64,000 nt of DNA from Apostichopus japonicus (taxonomy: Eukaryota > Echinodermata > Holothuroidea > Aspidochirotida > Stichopodidae), in assembly GCF_037975245.1 (NCBI RefSeq), contig NC_092570.1, forward strand, positions 1,052,501 through 1,116,500, given 5' to 3'. Both the position numbers and the translations under genes were made by a program. Below, one piece after another: positions 11,701 to 24,300 of this stretch. Position 1 is the first letter of the stretch. Every line of letters starts with the position of its first letter. Under the pieces are notes generated by a model. That model was not told the origin of the DNA and did not search any database. It was given only the letters and a program-made list of their open reading frames with translations.

Positions 11701-14700
11701 GTCCCTCCATATTTTCCCGGGTTCTTAATTGCCCCTCGGGACCTGGATTGTAGGCCCTTGACCCATCATAGTCCCTCTTATATATGTTATGTCAGCTCTA
11801 TTAACAAACACTGAAGTACCATTTAATTTAAACTAAGGGGGAAATCGCTTTCCATAGAATACACCAAACTTATACCGTGCGTGACTTCTCACAATCAATT
11901 GAATTTTTAATTGAGGGTTATTTCTTTAATCGGTCATATAATTCATTTTAAAACCACAGCGTGTGAGTCCTACGTGGCAATTGTTGATGACAAATGCAAT
12001 TGTTTGAAAATACAAAAGAAGCAAAAATATTTCTATAGTTGGTCAAAAGATAACGATCAAAGATACGCTATTTAACAAAACATATATAGCATAGCAGAAG
12101 ATAACGAGTCTCTAGGCCTCCCCACCCCCACACCCACTCCAAAGGAAACAAACAGCGGCATATTTGATGACAGACCTGCACTAAAGAAAAAGGGTGAAAT
12201 AATTTTGACAGCCAAGAATGTATTTCTTCGTAACTGAATTGACATGTAAAATGATCTGTTTGCACTGTGGCGTTCTAAACATGCTTACGGTCCTGATTTT
12301 GGTTAAGACTACTACCATTCGCTTTGGCTAACTAATGAAATTGCTGCGTACCATACCCGGGGACACGGTTAGCTGACGATTCATAAACCCACAGGGCTTT
12401 GATACCCAATAAATTTACCCCGCCCACCCCTTACTACCCCCAACCCCCGCCCTCCATCCATTATTCACATATCATATTTTGTCTCTATAATACCAAAAGG
12501 AACCCTACTAAAGTAACTTTATACCAGGTGGTGAATTCCAGATTCATTTTGATCTAAACTACTACCGTATTTAAAAAGCTGATGCGTTAACTATTGGGTT
12601 AAATTGTAATAAGGACGGGAAAAAACAGCCAATGGGCATAACCGATATGTCATAGTTTTGTAACCTATCTTGAATACATTTTTTTTGTACTTAAAGATGT
12701 TATTAAATTTGATATAATTTCCGACTCTTGAAGATTTGTCGTCTTGACATCAAGGAATAATCTTATTAGTGAATTCCCAGTTAAGGGATCTCCATGGCAA
12801 CTCTTGACAGGAAAACTAGGACAGAGTCACGCCAAAGGCGGTTACTTCTGTTTTTACCTCCATGCTTATACACTCCAAAATTGCGTCGTTGACATGATGC
12901 AACCGGATCTTAAAGTTAAAAAGGGGGTGAACTTTTACCATAATGGTACCCCCGCAGGTACAGATATATATATGAAGAATAAAGTATATAATACACAACA
13001 GACGAATGATAGTAGTCTGCTCAAATGCCATACAAATATGTAACCTGCTTTTTAGGAAATACACAAAGGAGAAAGAGAAGGTGATGATATCTGTCACCCT
13101 AGAAAGAAAATTCACATGTCCTCGTTTAAAGCAGCTGGTTCCGTCTTTTGATTTAGATTTAATGAGCATAGGCTAATCCACTTCCTGTCATATCGAATCC
13201 AGTATAGTGTGAATGTATCGTTTGAAATCTATGATGTATACTTAGTTCGTCGTCGTTATCATCGTCGACGCCGACTTCATCAATTGGACGATAAGTATTA
13301 CAACAACTTTCGCCCCGATATTAATATGCTAAGTAGGCGAAGCCTAACATAGACTTGTATGTACTAAATGAATTGTCAATTGTCAACAACTCTGTAACTG
13401 GACGACATACATTAATCTCTAAGTGACTCGAACTGTGGACCTTATGACCTTATGATTGGAAGGCACCGGCGTTAACCACTGAGCTAACACTCCTTTTAGA
13501 TCAGGGTATCCCTAACTTTACCCCCCCCCCCCTCCCCACGAACCACCTGTGGATGTCAAAATTGTCCACGAATCCCCAACTTTTCGAGACACGATCTGAG
13601 TCATTATTCTACTATAATACGCATAACAGTGCTTCGAAAAGATCAAGTTCATATTGTAATATTGCAGAGTTTGTCGATAGTTACAACTTTTGTACATTAC
13701 TAAAGTATATGATATATCAGATATTAGTTCAACAAAAAGTACTTTAGTTTTGACTTTCAGAAACGTCTCACGAACCCCCTGGGATGGACTCACACACCCC
13801 CTGGGGGTCATGCACCCTAGTTAGGGAACCCCTGTTTTAGATTGACCAAGCACAGATGCCTCGCACAAATCGGCAACAACGAAAACGTTTGCGCATGCCA
13901 CTGGACTGCCTGCACCTTATAGATACAGTCTAGATACTTGGAAACGCTGAAACATGAATATTCATGTTATAGCACTAGTCATTGTCAATTTTGCATGCAA
14001 TGGATCCGGTTGCTATCAACATATACAGTTGGGGTTTTTTTTCTGTAAAATGAAGATAACAAGGACTTTGTCATAGTTTTGAAACCGATACAATTGCAGC
14101 TAGTCGTTTATATTAAACGTCAACCCTCCTGAATCCCCCAAAAGGGCCCCAAATCCTTCATAAGCCTAGCCGCCACCCCGAAGCCTTCAATATGACTTTC
14201 ATATTAGTATTCAATTTCAATATTCCCGTTTTCAAGATTTCATTACAATTTATAATAAGGTTATTTTGTAACTATATGTGAATAAATCACAGACAATGGA
14301 AGTATATATAGAGTCTCTCATCTCAGTTGAACATAATGTCACGAACTGTCGACATGAAGTTTGTAACTGCGAATTAGGCTTAGGCGTGTATGTCGGTTAA
14401 AGGTTGACAAAGTATAATTGAAACATAGGCTTGACGGTAATTTTCTCAATTAAGGTATTCAATTTATTTGTCAAAATGTACTTATTAGAAGGAAATTGAG
14501 GTTATTCATCCACATAATTGTGATTTTAGTTTTTGACAGCTGAAGCCCAGTAGGATGGGAAGTCGAAGTTATATCCAAGAATATCATGACCTTTGCTATT
14601 CCAATGACACTAAGTAACCCGCCTGCAAAAGCCATTAGCTCAGACGGGGACGTGCACGTCGTTTTAAGCTGCGATATGTACCCTTGCATGGTATATCGTG

Positions 14701-17700
14701 TTAAATAGATTAGAGCTAGATTCCCCCAGGGGTATGCTACCATCATATAATCACTGAACCAGTTCACAGGGCCTATAGTCGTGAAGTTCCATATCCTCCC
14801 ATCCACCCCCCCCCCGTCCCCCAGCCTATACGCACATACACGGAGACGTACGGACACATTTCGAGGAGGTCACAGTAGAAGTAAGAACCCTAACATAGTT
14901 ATAAGAGGTGGTGGGCTCGAGCCCTGGCTGATCAAAGTAAGGTAGGTTTTTTTTTAAACCAGGGAAAATTCGTCCCTTATGTGTTAATCGTTCTTCAACT
15001 TATCCACGCTGCGAGTGACACGATGCGACCCTTCTAACTTTTCTGCCCAATCTTTAATTTTGGTGATAATTTATGCAACTAACTTTATTGGAATCCTTGT
15101 TCAGTCATACGCGAAGAACAATACCACCTGTTGATCAAGCAAACGTTATCTACCTTGTACACGTGCGAACATAAATTGCTTCATTTCTAGTCGTGTTCCT
15201 CTCCGTTTGAACGGCTCTTCAGAAGGCCTAGCCTATGAAGTATACCAAGACTGGTGGCATACACGAGAGTAATAACCTTTATAAAGCATTATTCCTCGTT
15301 GTATCGCGTGTACCCGTGCAGCATTGAATAGTAACGTAACGTCACGAATAAACATGATATATCGCCTTGCATTATGTCACACCGCTAAAAGTGTCAAACG
15401 CAAGGACGTCTATGAGGCGCCTAGTGTGCCATAAGCCCTGTCATGTCGATTTCTTCCAATCAGAGCGCTAGAAAGCGCCATGTGACACTGGTCGTCCAAT
15501 GAGAGCACTAAACCCGCCATATGTCAATTAAGTTCGACATTATGTCGATTTCAGGACTTATGGCACACTATGCGCACCATAGTCGTCGCTGCCTTGCTAT
15601 TGTGAAAAATATTGATCTCTAAAACGGATAAATATGTTACGGTAGCCTATGGCTAACATTTCTTTATAACAATCCTACAATATGGAACAATGTGCGTTTC
15701 TAGGTCACACTATGACATAAAAATGATCAAATAAGGTCACCCAACCTGAAGCAAAAAGAAACTCCTATTTGATTTAACAATGATGAAAAACTTCAAAACT
15801 CTTGATAAGTCGAAAATAATTACATTTTGCATATTTGTCGTCTGTTTGTTGTCGTTACCGAACGTTGTCGTCACAACGTCTGGATTGCAATAGGTTCTAG
15901 GGTTAGATATGTCAGTCATTGGCCAGCCTAAACTAGGTAACCTTTAGTATGATTATTTCCGGTAGCCTCAGATAGTAGATATGAAAAGTTACTATATAAT
16001 AATGCGTTACCTTTCTCTCTCGCCCCCCCCCCCACACCCACCCGCACCGATGTCACCCGTGTTGAAGTTGCCTTAACTACGTTATTCCACAACATTTGGT
16101 TTGCCACGTCAAAGTAGCTGGCTTCTTCCAACCGAGTAGGAGGGAAGGAAACATATTCTTCTGTTTTGTTAAAACATTACCTCATGCTCAAAACCACCAA
16201 CCTCTCCGTTTCACCCCATCACCGCACCAATATAACTAGACAACCTTCTTAGTAGACTATCTACAATGAAGGACAGGCACAGTTGTATATACGCCCCATC
16301 ATTTCCACCTCAAAATGTAAGAAAATGGTTCCATTTTTGCACTCTGCAACCGTTTTTCATTTGTGGTCTAAGTATGCCTCATGCAGAATGCACCAATTTT
16401 TCTTGAGGGGTGGGGTGGATAGACGGCGCATGCTCACAGACTCTCCTACGTGTGATGTCGGCTTTAAAAATTGTCAAAGGTCAAACCCCCTCCTTTGTAA
16501 AATCCTAGATTCGCTCCTTGCGGAGTGATGCAACAATCTACAAGGCCATATACACCGTATCAGTTACTTAGTTGTGTAGTGCATAGCAGTATATCCCTTT
16601 AAATCATTTAGGACTAAATATTTCTTCTTCCCTATGCTCAAATCCCACATTTCTTTTTCACATCACGAATTGATTTATTGGACCTTTTTTTCCATCCAGT
16701 TATACATTATGTTATGACAATTCCATACCTCAGAGATTCCAGAGTGGTTTATTCGACTTCACGGACTAAGACAAATTCCCGGAGGGAGCCTATTACACGA
16801 GAATTTTGGATAAAATACCTTTTCACCTATTATTGCTATTACTTTTATTGTTATTTTTGTTTGATTTAATTTAGTGCTGGGTCACTTTCTTTGTTCCGTG
16901 CGTCCAACTGATCGGTGAGTTGGTAATTTTTTTTTCTTGTTATGTCCAACTTGTTAGAGGGTAGGCAAAATGGAAAACAAATATGATGAAACTGTATCTT
17001 TCAACATCCTAATCACCATCGCATGCGGAGCTTATAAGTCAAAATAAGAACCAACGAGGGCTCTCTCTGAAAAACATAGGTTCCATGTTTGAGTTCTGTA
17101 AACTCATTATGTTTACTATCGGCCAACATTTGTTCACTGAATATATATGACTACTTCACATAACGGCAACAAAATATGTAAATGCGAGGAGTACGTCCTC
17201 CCCCCTCCCCTCTCCATCCGCTCCCCCACCCCCGCACAGACACTTCAAGAATACGCTTTACGGATTGCTGGACCATTCAGCTGGATTCTTTGAAATACGA
17301 AGGATGAGTGGCAAAATGCCATTGAACAGTTTTACTTTCATATACATCATACCAATGTTATTGGGAATAAACAAAACCTCTTCATCACAACGTTATTTGT
17401 TACTATTCAGAATATTGTTGGCTCTGCAGCTGTTCGTTTTGAAATCTACCCCCCCCCCTCACCCTACTCCATTTGTGACGTCATTTGACTGAAAAACAGG
17501 TTATATTTGTGATCATATCTAAATTTTACACAAAAGATTGCTCAATGTTGGATGAACTTTCTTCAAAAGTACAGTTTGGGCTATTTAGAGAGTACAATCC
17601 CTTACATTTCACCCCCCCCCCCCACTCTCCTCCTTACTTGCGGTTAGGTCCATGTTTCCTGTTAAATGCAACATCGTAAGCATTTTTTCGGGGAGAAAAG

Positions 17701-18383
17701 CACACCCTGCACTTTTCCCAACCGCTAATAATTTATTTTAAAAAGGCTGAAAACAGTATATAGGCCTATTAGGAAAATTTGAGCTTTCAAAGTAATACTT
17801 TACGTTTACATGAGTGGTCATTGCAATTATTAACACAGGTCCCTGACCTCTCGTGACGCAATTGAATTGATGATTTGAATGTGGTCCTTCATGGATCGAA
17901 AAGATCATATCAGATACAAAAAGAATAGAATATATCATCTAATCATCAAATAATTAAAGAGACTTTAAAACGTGGTATATCGATTAAGCTACAGATGTTA
18001 GCGGTCATTGCACCTGATGTCCTGATATAATCTTTCTTCGGTCCAGGATTGTCCAATCCGGATCATGAGAATGAACAAATTAGTCAAGTTTCGGAAATTA
18101 TTAAATAACCGAACAATACTTTAGTAAAGACATGACTTTTAGCATTTCTTGAGTTTACAGGAAATACTCCCACTTGAATTATTCAATAATAAAGCATACA
18201 ACCTTTCTGTCGAGTCTATATCTTACTGACAGGAAAGTTAAACTTACTAAATTTAGATATATCACCGCAAAAGCAAAAATTAAAATGTTATAATATAATT
18301 TATTATTACTGCCTTGTTATCGTAAATCAAAGCACAAAGTTTTAACGTTATGCATGAACCTCAACACCGGCATCGTTATCTAA

Positions 18384-18414
<31 letters not shown>

Positions 18415-21232
18415 GGACCGAGATGTGGGGGGGGGGAGGGGTAGGGGGTCATATATATACGGCATACAGGCTCTGAAGTGACACCTGTCTACTAAGCGAT
18501 ACATTTAACGGATCGTTGGTAAGCTAGTTCCTTGTAAAACCAGTGTTCTTACCTCACCACCAACTAACCTAGCACCCCATGCCCCTGCACTACACTCCCT
18601 CCACTATACCACGTCAACCCCCTCTAACCCCTCTCACTCACTATGTGTTGAATCTCATTTGATGTCAATATTCCTGTTTCCATGCCAATATGCAGGGTAC
18701 AGAGCGCACAGTATGACTCACCAATGCAGACGATGTTATGTAAAGTTCGTACAAGGGACAGACGGGTTCATATAATCCTTTAAGCGGTCATTTTTGTTCC
18801 ATGACACGTGAATAAATATAAATTCAACTTAAACTTTTGGTCTGTCGACTCTAAAGTTAAAGCAGCGCACCAGTCTTACGGGTAAACAAAGCAATACACT
18901 TTAAACATATTGCAATCGATAACAGTTATAACATATCCGTCTACACTTTTTTTCAACAAATGAACCTTAATTTGCAAGCAGTGGCAGTGGTCAGTTGTGA
19001 GCTTCGACGTTTAAAAAACCAATTCGTCGCCCAGAAATATTTGAATGTTAATATTTATTACTTTGCAAACCATATTTTTTTTATAAATTTTGCAAACTTA
19101 CGATGACATTTTCTTTATACATTGCAATAAGATTAAACTTGACCAATGTCAACGCACACGTGCTCCTTTAAACGCGAGAGACTGAAAGACTATAAGACTT
19201 AAAAAATATTCATCTAAAGATCTGTGTCAATGTCAGCCAAAAGCGTTTTATAATTTATTTTCGTAGTATTAAAACTAAAAGGTTGTGCTATTTTTGCTTC
19301 TCATATCTGTTATGGATTGGTAAAGGAATACCAAAAATAGCGATAAACATCTTCCAAAATATGTCAATTTAAAGCAGATGAATCATTTTTGGTTATTAAT
19401 TGCTCACGAGGGTTTGATTTATTTAAGGCTTGTTCACAAATATAACTTAATGAAAACTTCATAGATATAATATTTATTTGATATACCTCTAAAACCCGTA
19501 GATTTTCTTGAAATTTTTTATTTTTTATTAATTGAAATACAATAATTAAATCTTGATCAAGCAAAGAAGAGAGAAATGTAACAAATCATTCTTTTTGTGT
19601 TGAGTTTGGTAAAATTGTATGAGAAAAAAATCTTTTTCAATATTAATCTCAAAACGAGATGGTCAATCAACTTGGCGACTCAATTTTTGATTTTAAATAT
19701 TTGAAGTTAATTTGATACATATTGAAAGTTTTGATTTGCTCTTAGCATCTGATTAAAATCATGCTAATGTCTAGCTAAAATCTTTTCAAACCATGCATGG
19801 TACGCCAACGGCTTGATTTTAATCATAAATTTTATCATATCGTATTAAAACTAAAAACCGATCTGATATAGGCTGGATTTCTTTTCCTTTCTTCTTTCTC
19901 CTTACTTAGGATCTTTGATACTTTGTCACAAGATATTTCAGACTAAACAATAACATCAGATTACAAATCTCCTTCAAGCTGTATAGAGTGCATACGTTGG
20001 GTATGAACTTGACATTTTAACTGACCGAAGCTATTTATCCGTGATGCAGTTTATGTACATTTATGTATCTGGCAACAATATTTCTAATTAGAGAGTTAAT
20101 AAACATCATCAGTAATGTCCCCAACTGTTAGTCTGCTAAAATTTGCTAGAGCTTTTCAGAAGTGTTTTCCTTGTGTTTCTGCATCTCCGAGGTTACTTCC
20201 AGACATTGAGGAGTGTAACATTACATGCATTTGGGTGAGTTACGAAAAGGGGAGGGGGCGGGCGGGTGTTTGCCCACAGCCCCTGGATTGTTTAAAGGCT
20301 GCATGCATAACCTTCCCGAGTTTCTTACCCAAGCAATTTTGTCAAGCGAGCAGTTCCCAACAGCTTGGTAAACGTTGTATACTAAGAAAGAACCTGTGAA
20401 AGGGTGGGGGGGGGGGGGAGTAGCCTAATCTGAATAAATATCATTGTTTCTTGGCTGCAATTATCATCAAGAAATTTGCCATTAATGAGAAATCGAGTGA
20501 AATTTTCCAGCTTGGACAAGAAGGGGGGGGGGGGGGTTGCCAGGACTTGAGTGGAACATAATACAAAGGAATAGCAGGCATGTATGACCAATTCTGGGGG
20601 CTATAAAACTTTGAAAAGATCCAAATTTTGAAAAAGAGAAAAGATAGAAGAGTATGATATGTTGGTTACAAGTATACTCTCGATGCCAATGGCCAAAATA
20701 AACAAAAGAAGGGTATTAACTTTTCAGTGTACGGTAAGTTGCTTATCAGCACACGCCTATACTACAATGATATAGTATAACTTCTATACCTGTCTGTTTC
20801 CATTAACTTTACGAGTATCTTCACGCAAAAATTGTCTTTATACAATTATATGAATTAACCAGCTGTACACCCCTCGATTATAATTCTATTCGACAAGGTT
20901 TGACTATTTGTTTAGTTCAGAGCAATCTTAGATTTAACACGAAGATAAGATTTTTTTTTTGTGATTTTATAGGTCGGGTTCTTTGTTCTTTTTCATTTCT
21001 TTGTTCTTTCTCTATAATGTAACTATCAACATTAACGCTATACCGATCCAGTGTGTGGGAGTTAGTAATACCTTACCGTTCCTTTGTCTTCCTATCAACC
21101 ATTGTTTAGATCCTACTGTGTGTATCTGTGTCCTTTATCTTTCTACCTTTATACCAGTTTTGTAAAGTGAGAAAAATTTGACTGAAAGGCTCTGTTATAG
21201 TCACACAAGCTAGCTTGTTCTACCCGAGTTCG

Positions 21233-21298
<66 letters not shown>

Positions 21299-21349
21299 TA
21301 TTTATATATATGTATATATATATATATATCTATATATATATATATATAC

Positions 21350-21396
<47 letters not shown>

Positions 21397-24300
21397 TATG
21401 TATATATATAAATATATATATATATATATGTGTATGTATGTATCAATTATATCTTGCACGTGTCACGTTTGGATTACCTTAAATTAACGTATAACTTATA
21501 CGGTCAATGGATCGATATACGTGTCGGCGTCATGTACGAAAGCTATAACGATGTGTGTCACCAATGCAGTCGTAGAGAAGGGGTAGGAGGTGGGGGCGAG
21601 GAGCACCCATGAGATCAATATCAAATAAAAGTGGGTTGAATATCTTTAATTTCGGTATAGTGACATATAAGTAAATTGATTCAACCCTTCTTTATACCCT
21701 GTAAACTGTTGTTATGTAGTAAACATTAGAATATGCCTCGTCATCGCCATCGCCATCGTCGTCATCATCATTATCATAATTATAATGTTTTTGCAATTGA
21801 AATCAGTTCTGACAAATATTACAAAAAAATATCAAATCTATTTACACTGCGCTACATATAGTTTCTGTTTTATTTATACTATTCTACTACTTGCTATCCT
21901 CCCCTCCCCTCCCCACCATTCCTCTACCAACCCCCCCCCCCCCCCCCATTTCATTGCTTAATCCGTAGAGGAATTGGGAAGAATCTATATTGTCATTTAG
22001 CGACACTAAGCTGCCAAACCTGAACCATTCATAATCTATTTCGACATATACGAATGACAGATAAAATTTCCCCCTATGTGGCCGAGCAGGTGCTTCCGGT
22101 GTTGAAATATAGCATGGAACCTCGGAAATTGATTGCAGCAAAAAAACAAAACAATTAGTTTAAATCGGACTGTCCATAGAGTATAGACTAATACTCCTGA
22201 TATTACAGAATACAACAGAGGCTTAAAGTTTAGAAAGGCCAGAATGAAACAAAAACTATGATTATAGTATATATACACAAACAAAAATTTTAATTTGAAA
22301 TTCCATCGACCAATGATGACCCTTTTCTATGACATTTTTGAACCGTGTAGATCTTTGCTAAATTATTCCCATGGGACGGTTTAAGATTAATAATTGTGAC
22401 TTTTTATTCCGAGTTGACTGTAGTAATACCTAACTGTACAAGAGGCAAGTAAACAGGCCACAGACCCGGGTCACCGGACATAAGCTCCGAGTTTCCACAG
22501 GGACCTCGGAATCAAATCCGTAACAGTTCAAAACAAGTTTAATCCGGCTCAATTAAACTCTTGCAAGATATTGTAATCCTTACAAAGATTGGGATTATGA
22601 GGATTAAGAACCGAACTTCGAACCAGATATGTAAATAAATCTAGGAAATACAGGGAATGAGTCTGGATTACACAACTTGCAAGTAGATGCATTTACTAAC
22701 GGAGAAGATAGGAATGCATACACATTCTTATACAATATTAAATTTATCAATCAACAACATAAAACTATTAAAGTGGGGGACACTATAACCAAAATTTACA
22801 AAATAGAGAAATTATTGGTTAAAAACAGAAAGTTGATGTTCGCGATCAACCACTTGGTTGCTGAAAATGGAAATTTTCTTCCTACAAATTCAATCAATTG
22901 TTATATTGTTCAAGTAGCAGGCCTTTGGGTGTATGCCTATAATAGTAAAGTCACTATACAATTGCAATATTTTCTCAAATCGCCGTTGACCATTCTCTGT
23001 TGCAGCTCCTGTGCTTTGGAACATATCGTAATTCCCAGTGACATTACAATAGCTCCTAGTGTCAAGACTTTTACAAGGAAAGTTAAAATTTTATCTGTTC
23101 TTTAGCACATATTCTTGACTCTGAACACTATTGAACATTGCTTGACTGTTGGTTATTAGACGATATATAATATTCTTTTGTATTAATTGATTGATTGATC
23201 GAACAAGGGATTTTCACGCGGATTATTTTCTCTGTAATGGTGAATTATGTAATTTAATTTACCTTTGCAAAATATTAAGTTAAAACCTATAGTAACAGTA
23301 TATTAATCTTCAAAAAAAAAAAGAAGCCAAAGATAGTGTAGGCCTACTCTGTCTTAAACGACAAAAATTCATACATGCAATATTATAACTACTTTCATAC
23401 AATATTTAAAACTACATACATACAATATTATAATTGTCAGCATTTTTGTCATAATTGCGACCCTGCTACACAATGAATCCAATTAATATCAAATGCACAA
23501 AACCTCCAACAAGGCTGAACGTATCCCGGTGAAAGAGGGGCGGATGAAAGTGGGGTTGTGGGGGGGGGCTAAATGTGCAAAAAAATGGGCATTTAATGTC
23601 AATGTGCTTGCTAGAGTAACTATATGCCTAGTATACTATACTTGAGGTTGTAGCTAACAGCACATTTTTCGAATTTTGATATGATACTTTTGATATCCTA
23701 TTCCCACCCACCCACCTCTATCCCGCTCATGTACCCACCCACCTCTCCCACTCGTGTACCCACCAACCCACCTATCCCGCTCATTCACCAACCCACCTCT
23801 CCTGCGCATGTACCCACCAACCCACCTCTCCTGCTCCCGCTCAAAAACCCACCCACCTCTCTCCCGCTCAGCTCTTTGATCAGCCGAGGCTTGGCTTACG
23901 ATATAATATTACCATTGTTGTCTTTATTGATACAATATTACTATAGCCGAAACGATAGATATTCAACGGTGCTATACAGCAGCCGTGATTCAATCTTTGA
24001 CATGTAAATTGAACTGAAAGGCAATACACGTTGCGACTTGTATACCCTTTGAGAGATAGCATATTTATACAACCCATATTCTGTCTTTTAGTCTTGTCCA
24101 AGATCGGTGTTAAAATTCACTTCAGATTGTCTAAATGCAAACATTACATAAGGTCGTATGACACTTGTTAACACTTGCAAAGATGATGTAAGCAGTGATA
24201 CTGCGATATCATGCAGTGTTAGGAGACAATTGTTTTTAATATAAGGTATATATACATATATATTTTACCGTATACGCCTCATTAGAAGCACTTTTTATAT

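Noticed and set aside
13416-13493. Functional tRNA gene
   Set aside because: A and B boxes are present, but the acceptor stem and anticodon arm do not fold cleanly.
14471-14857. 128-codon minus-strand frame
   Set aside because: Includes a C-rich run and lacks any family pattern or convincing splice sites.
21262-21459. Tyr/Ile-repeat frame
   Set aside because: Translation of an AT microsatellite.
22677-23105. 142-codon plus-strand frame
   Set aside because: Begins at TTG with no early ATG, no recognisable domain, and lies in an intron of the fibrinogen-related gene. It may be an unknown element fragment but cannot be supported as a gene.
23681-24007. Pro/Thr-rich 108-codon frame
   Set aside because: Encoded by a C-rich minisatellite, with no ATG context or splice logic.
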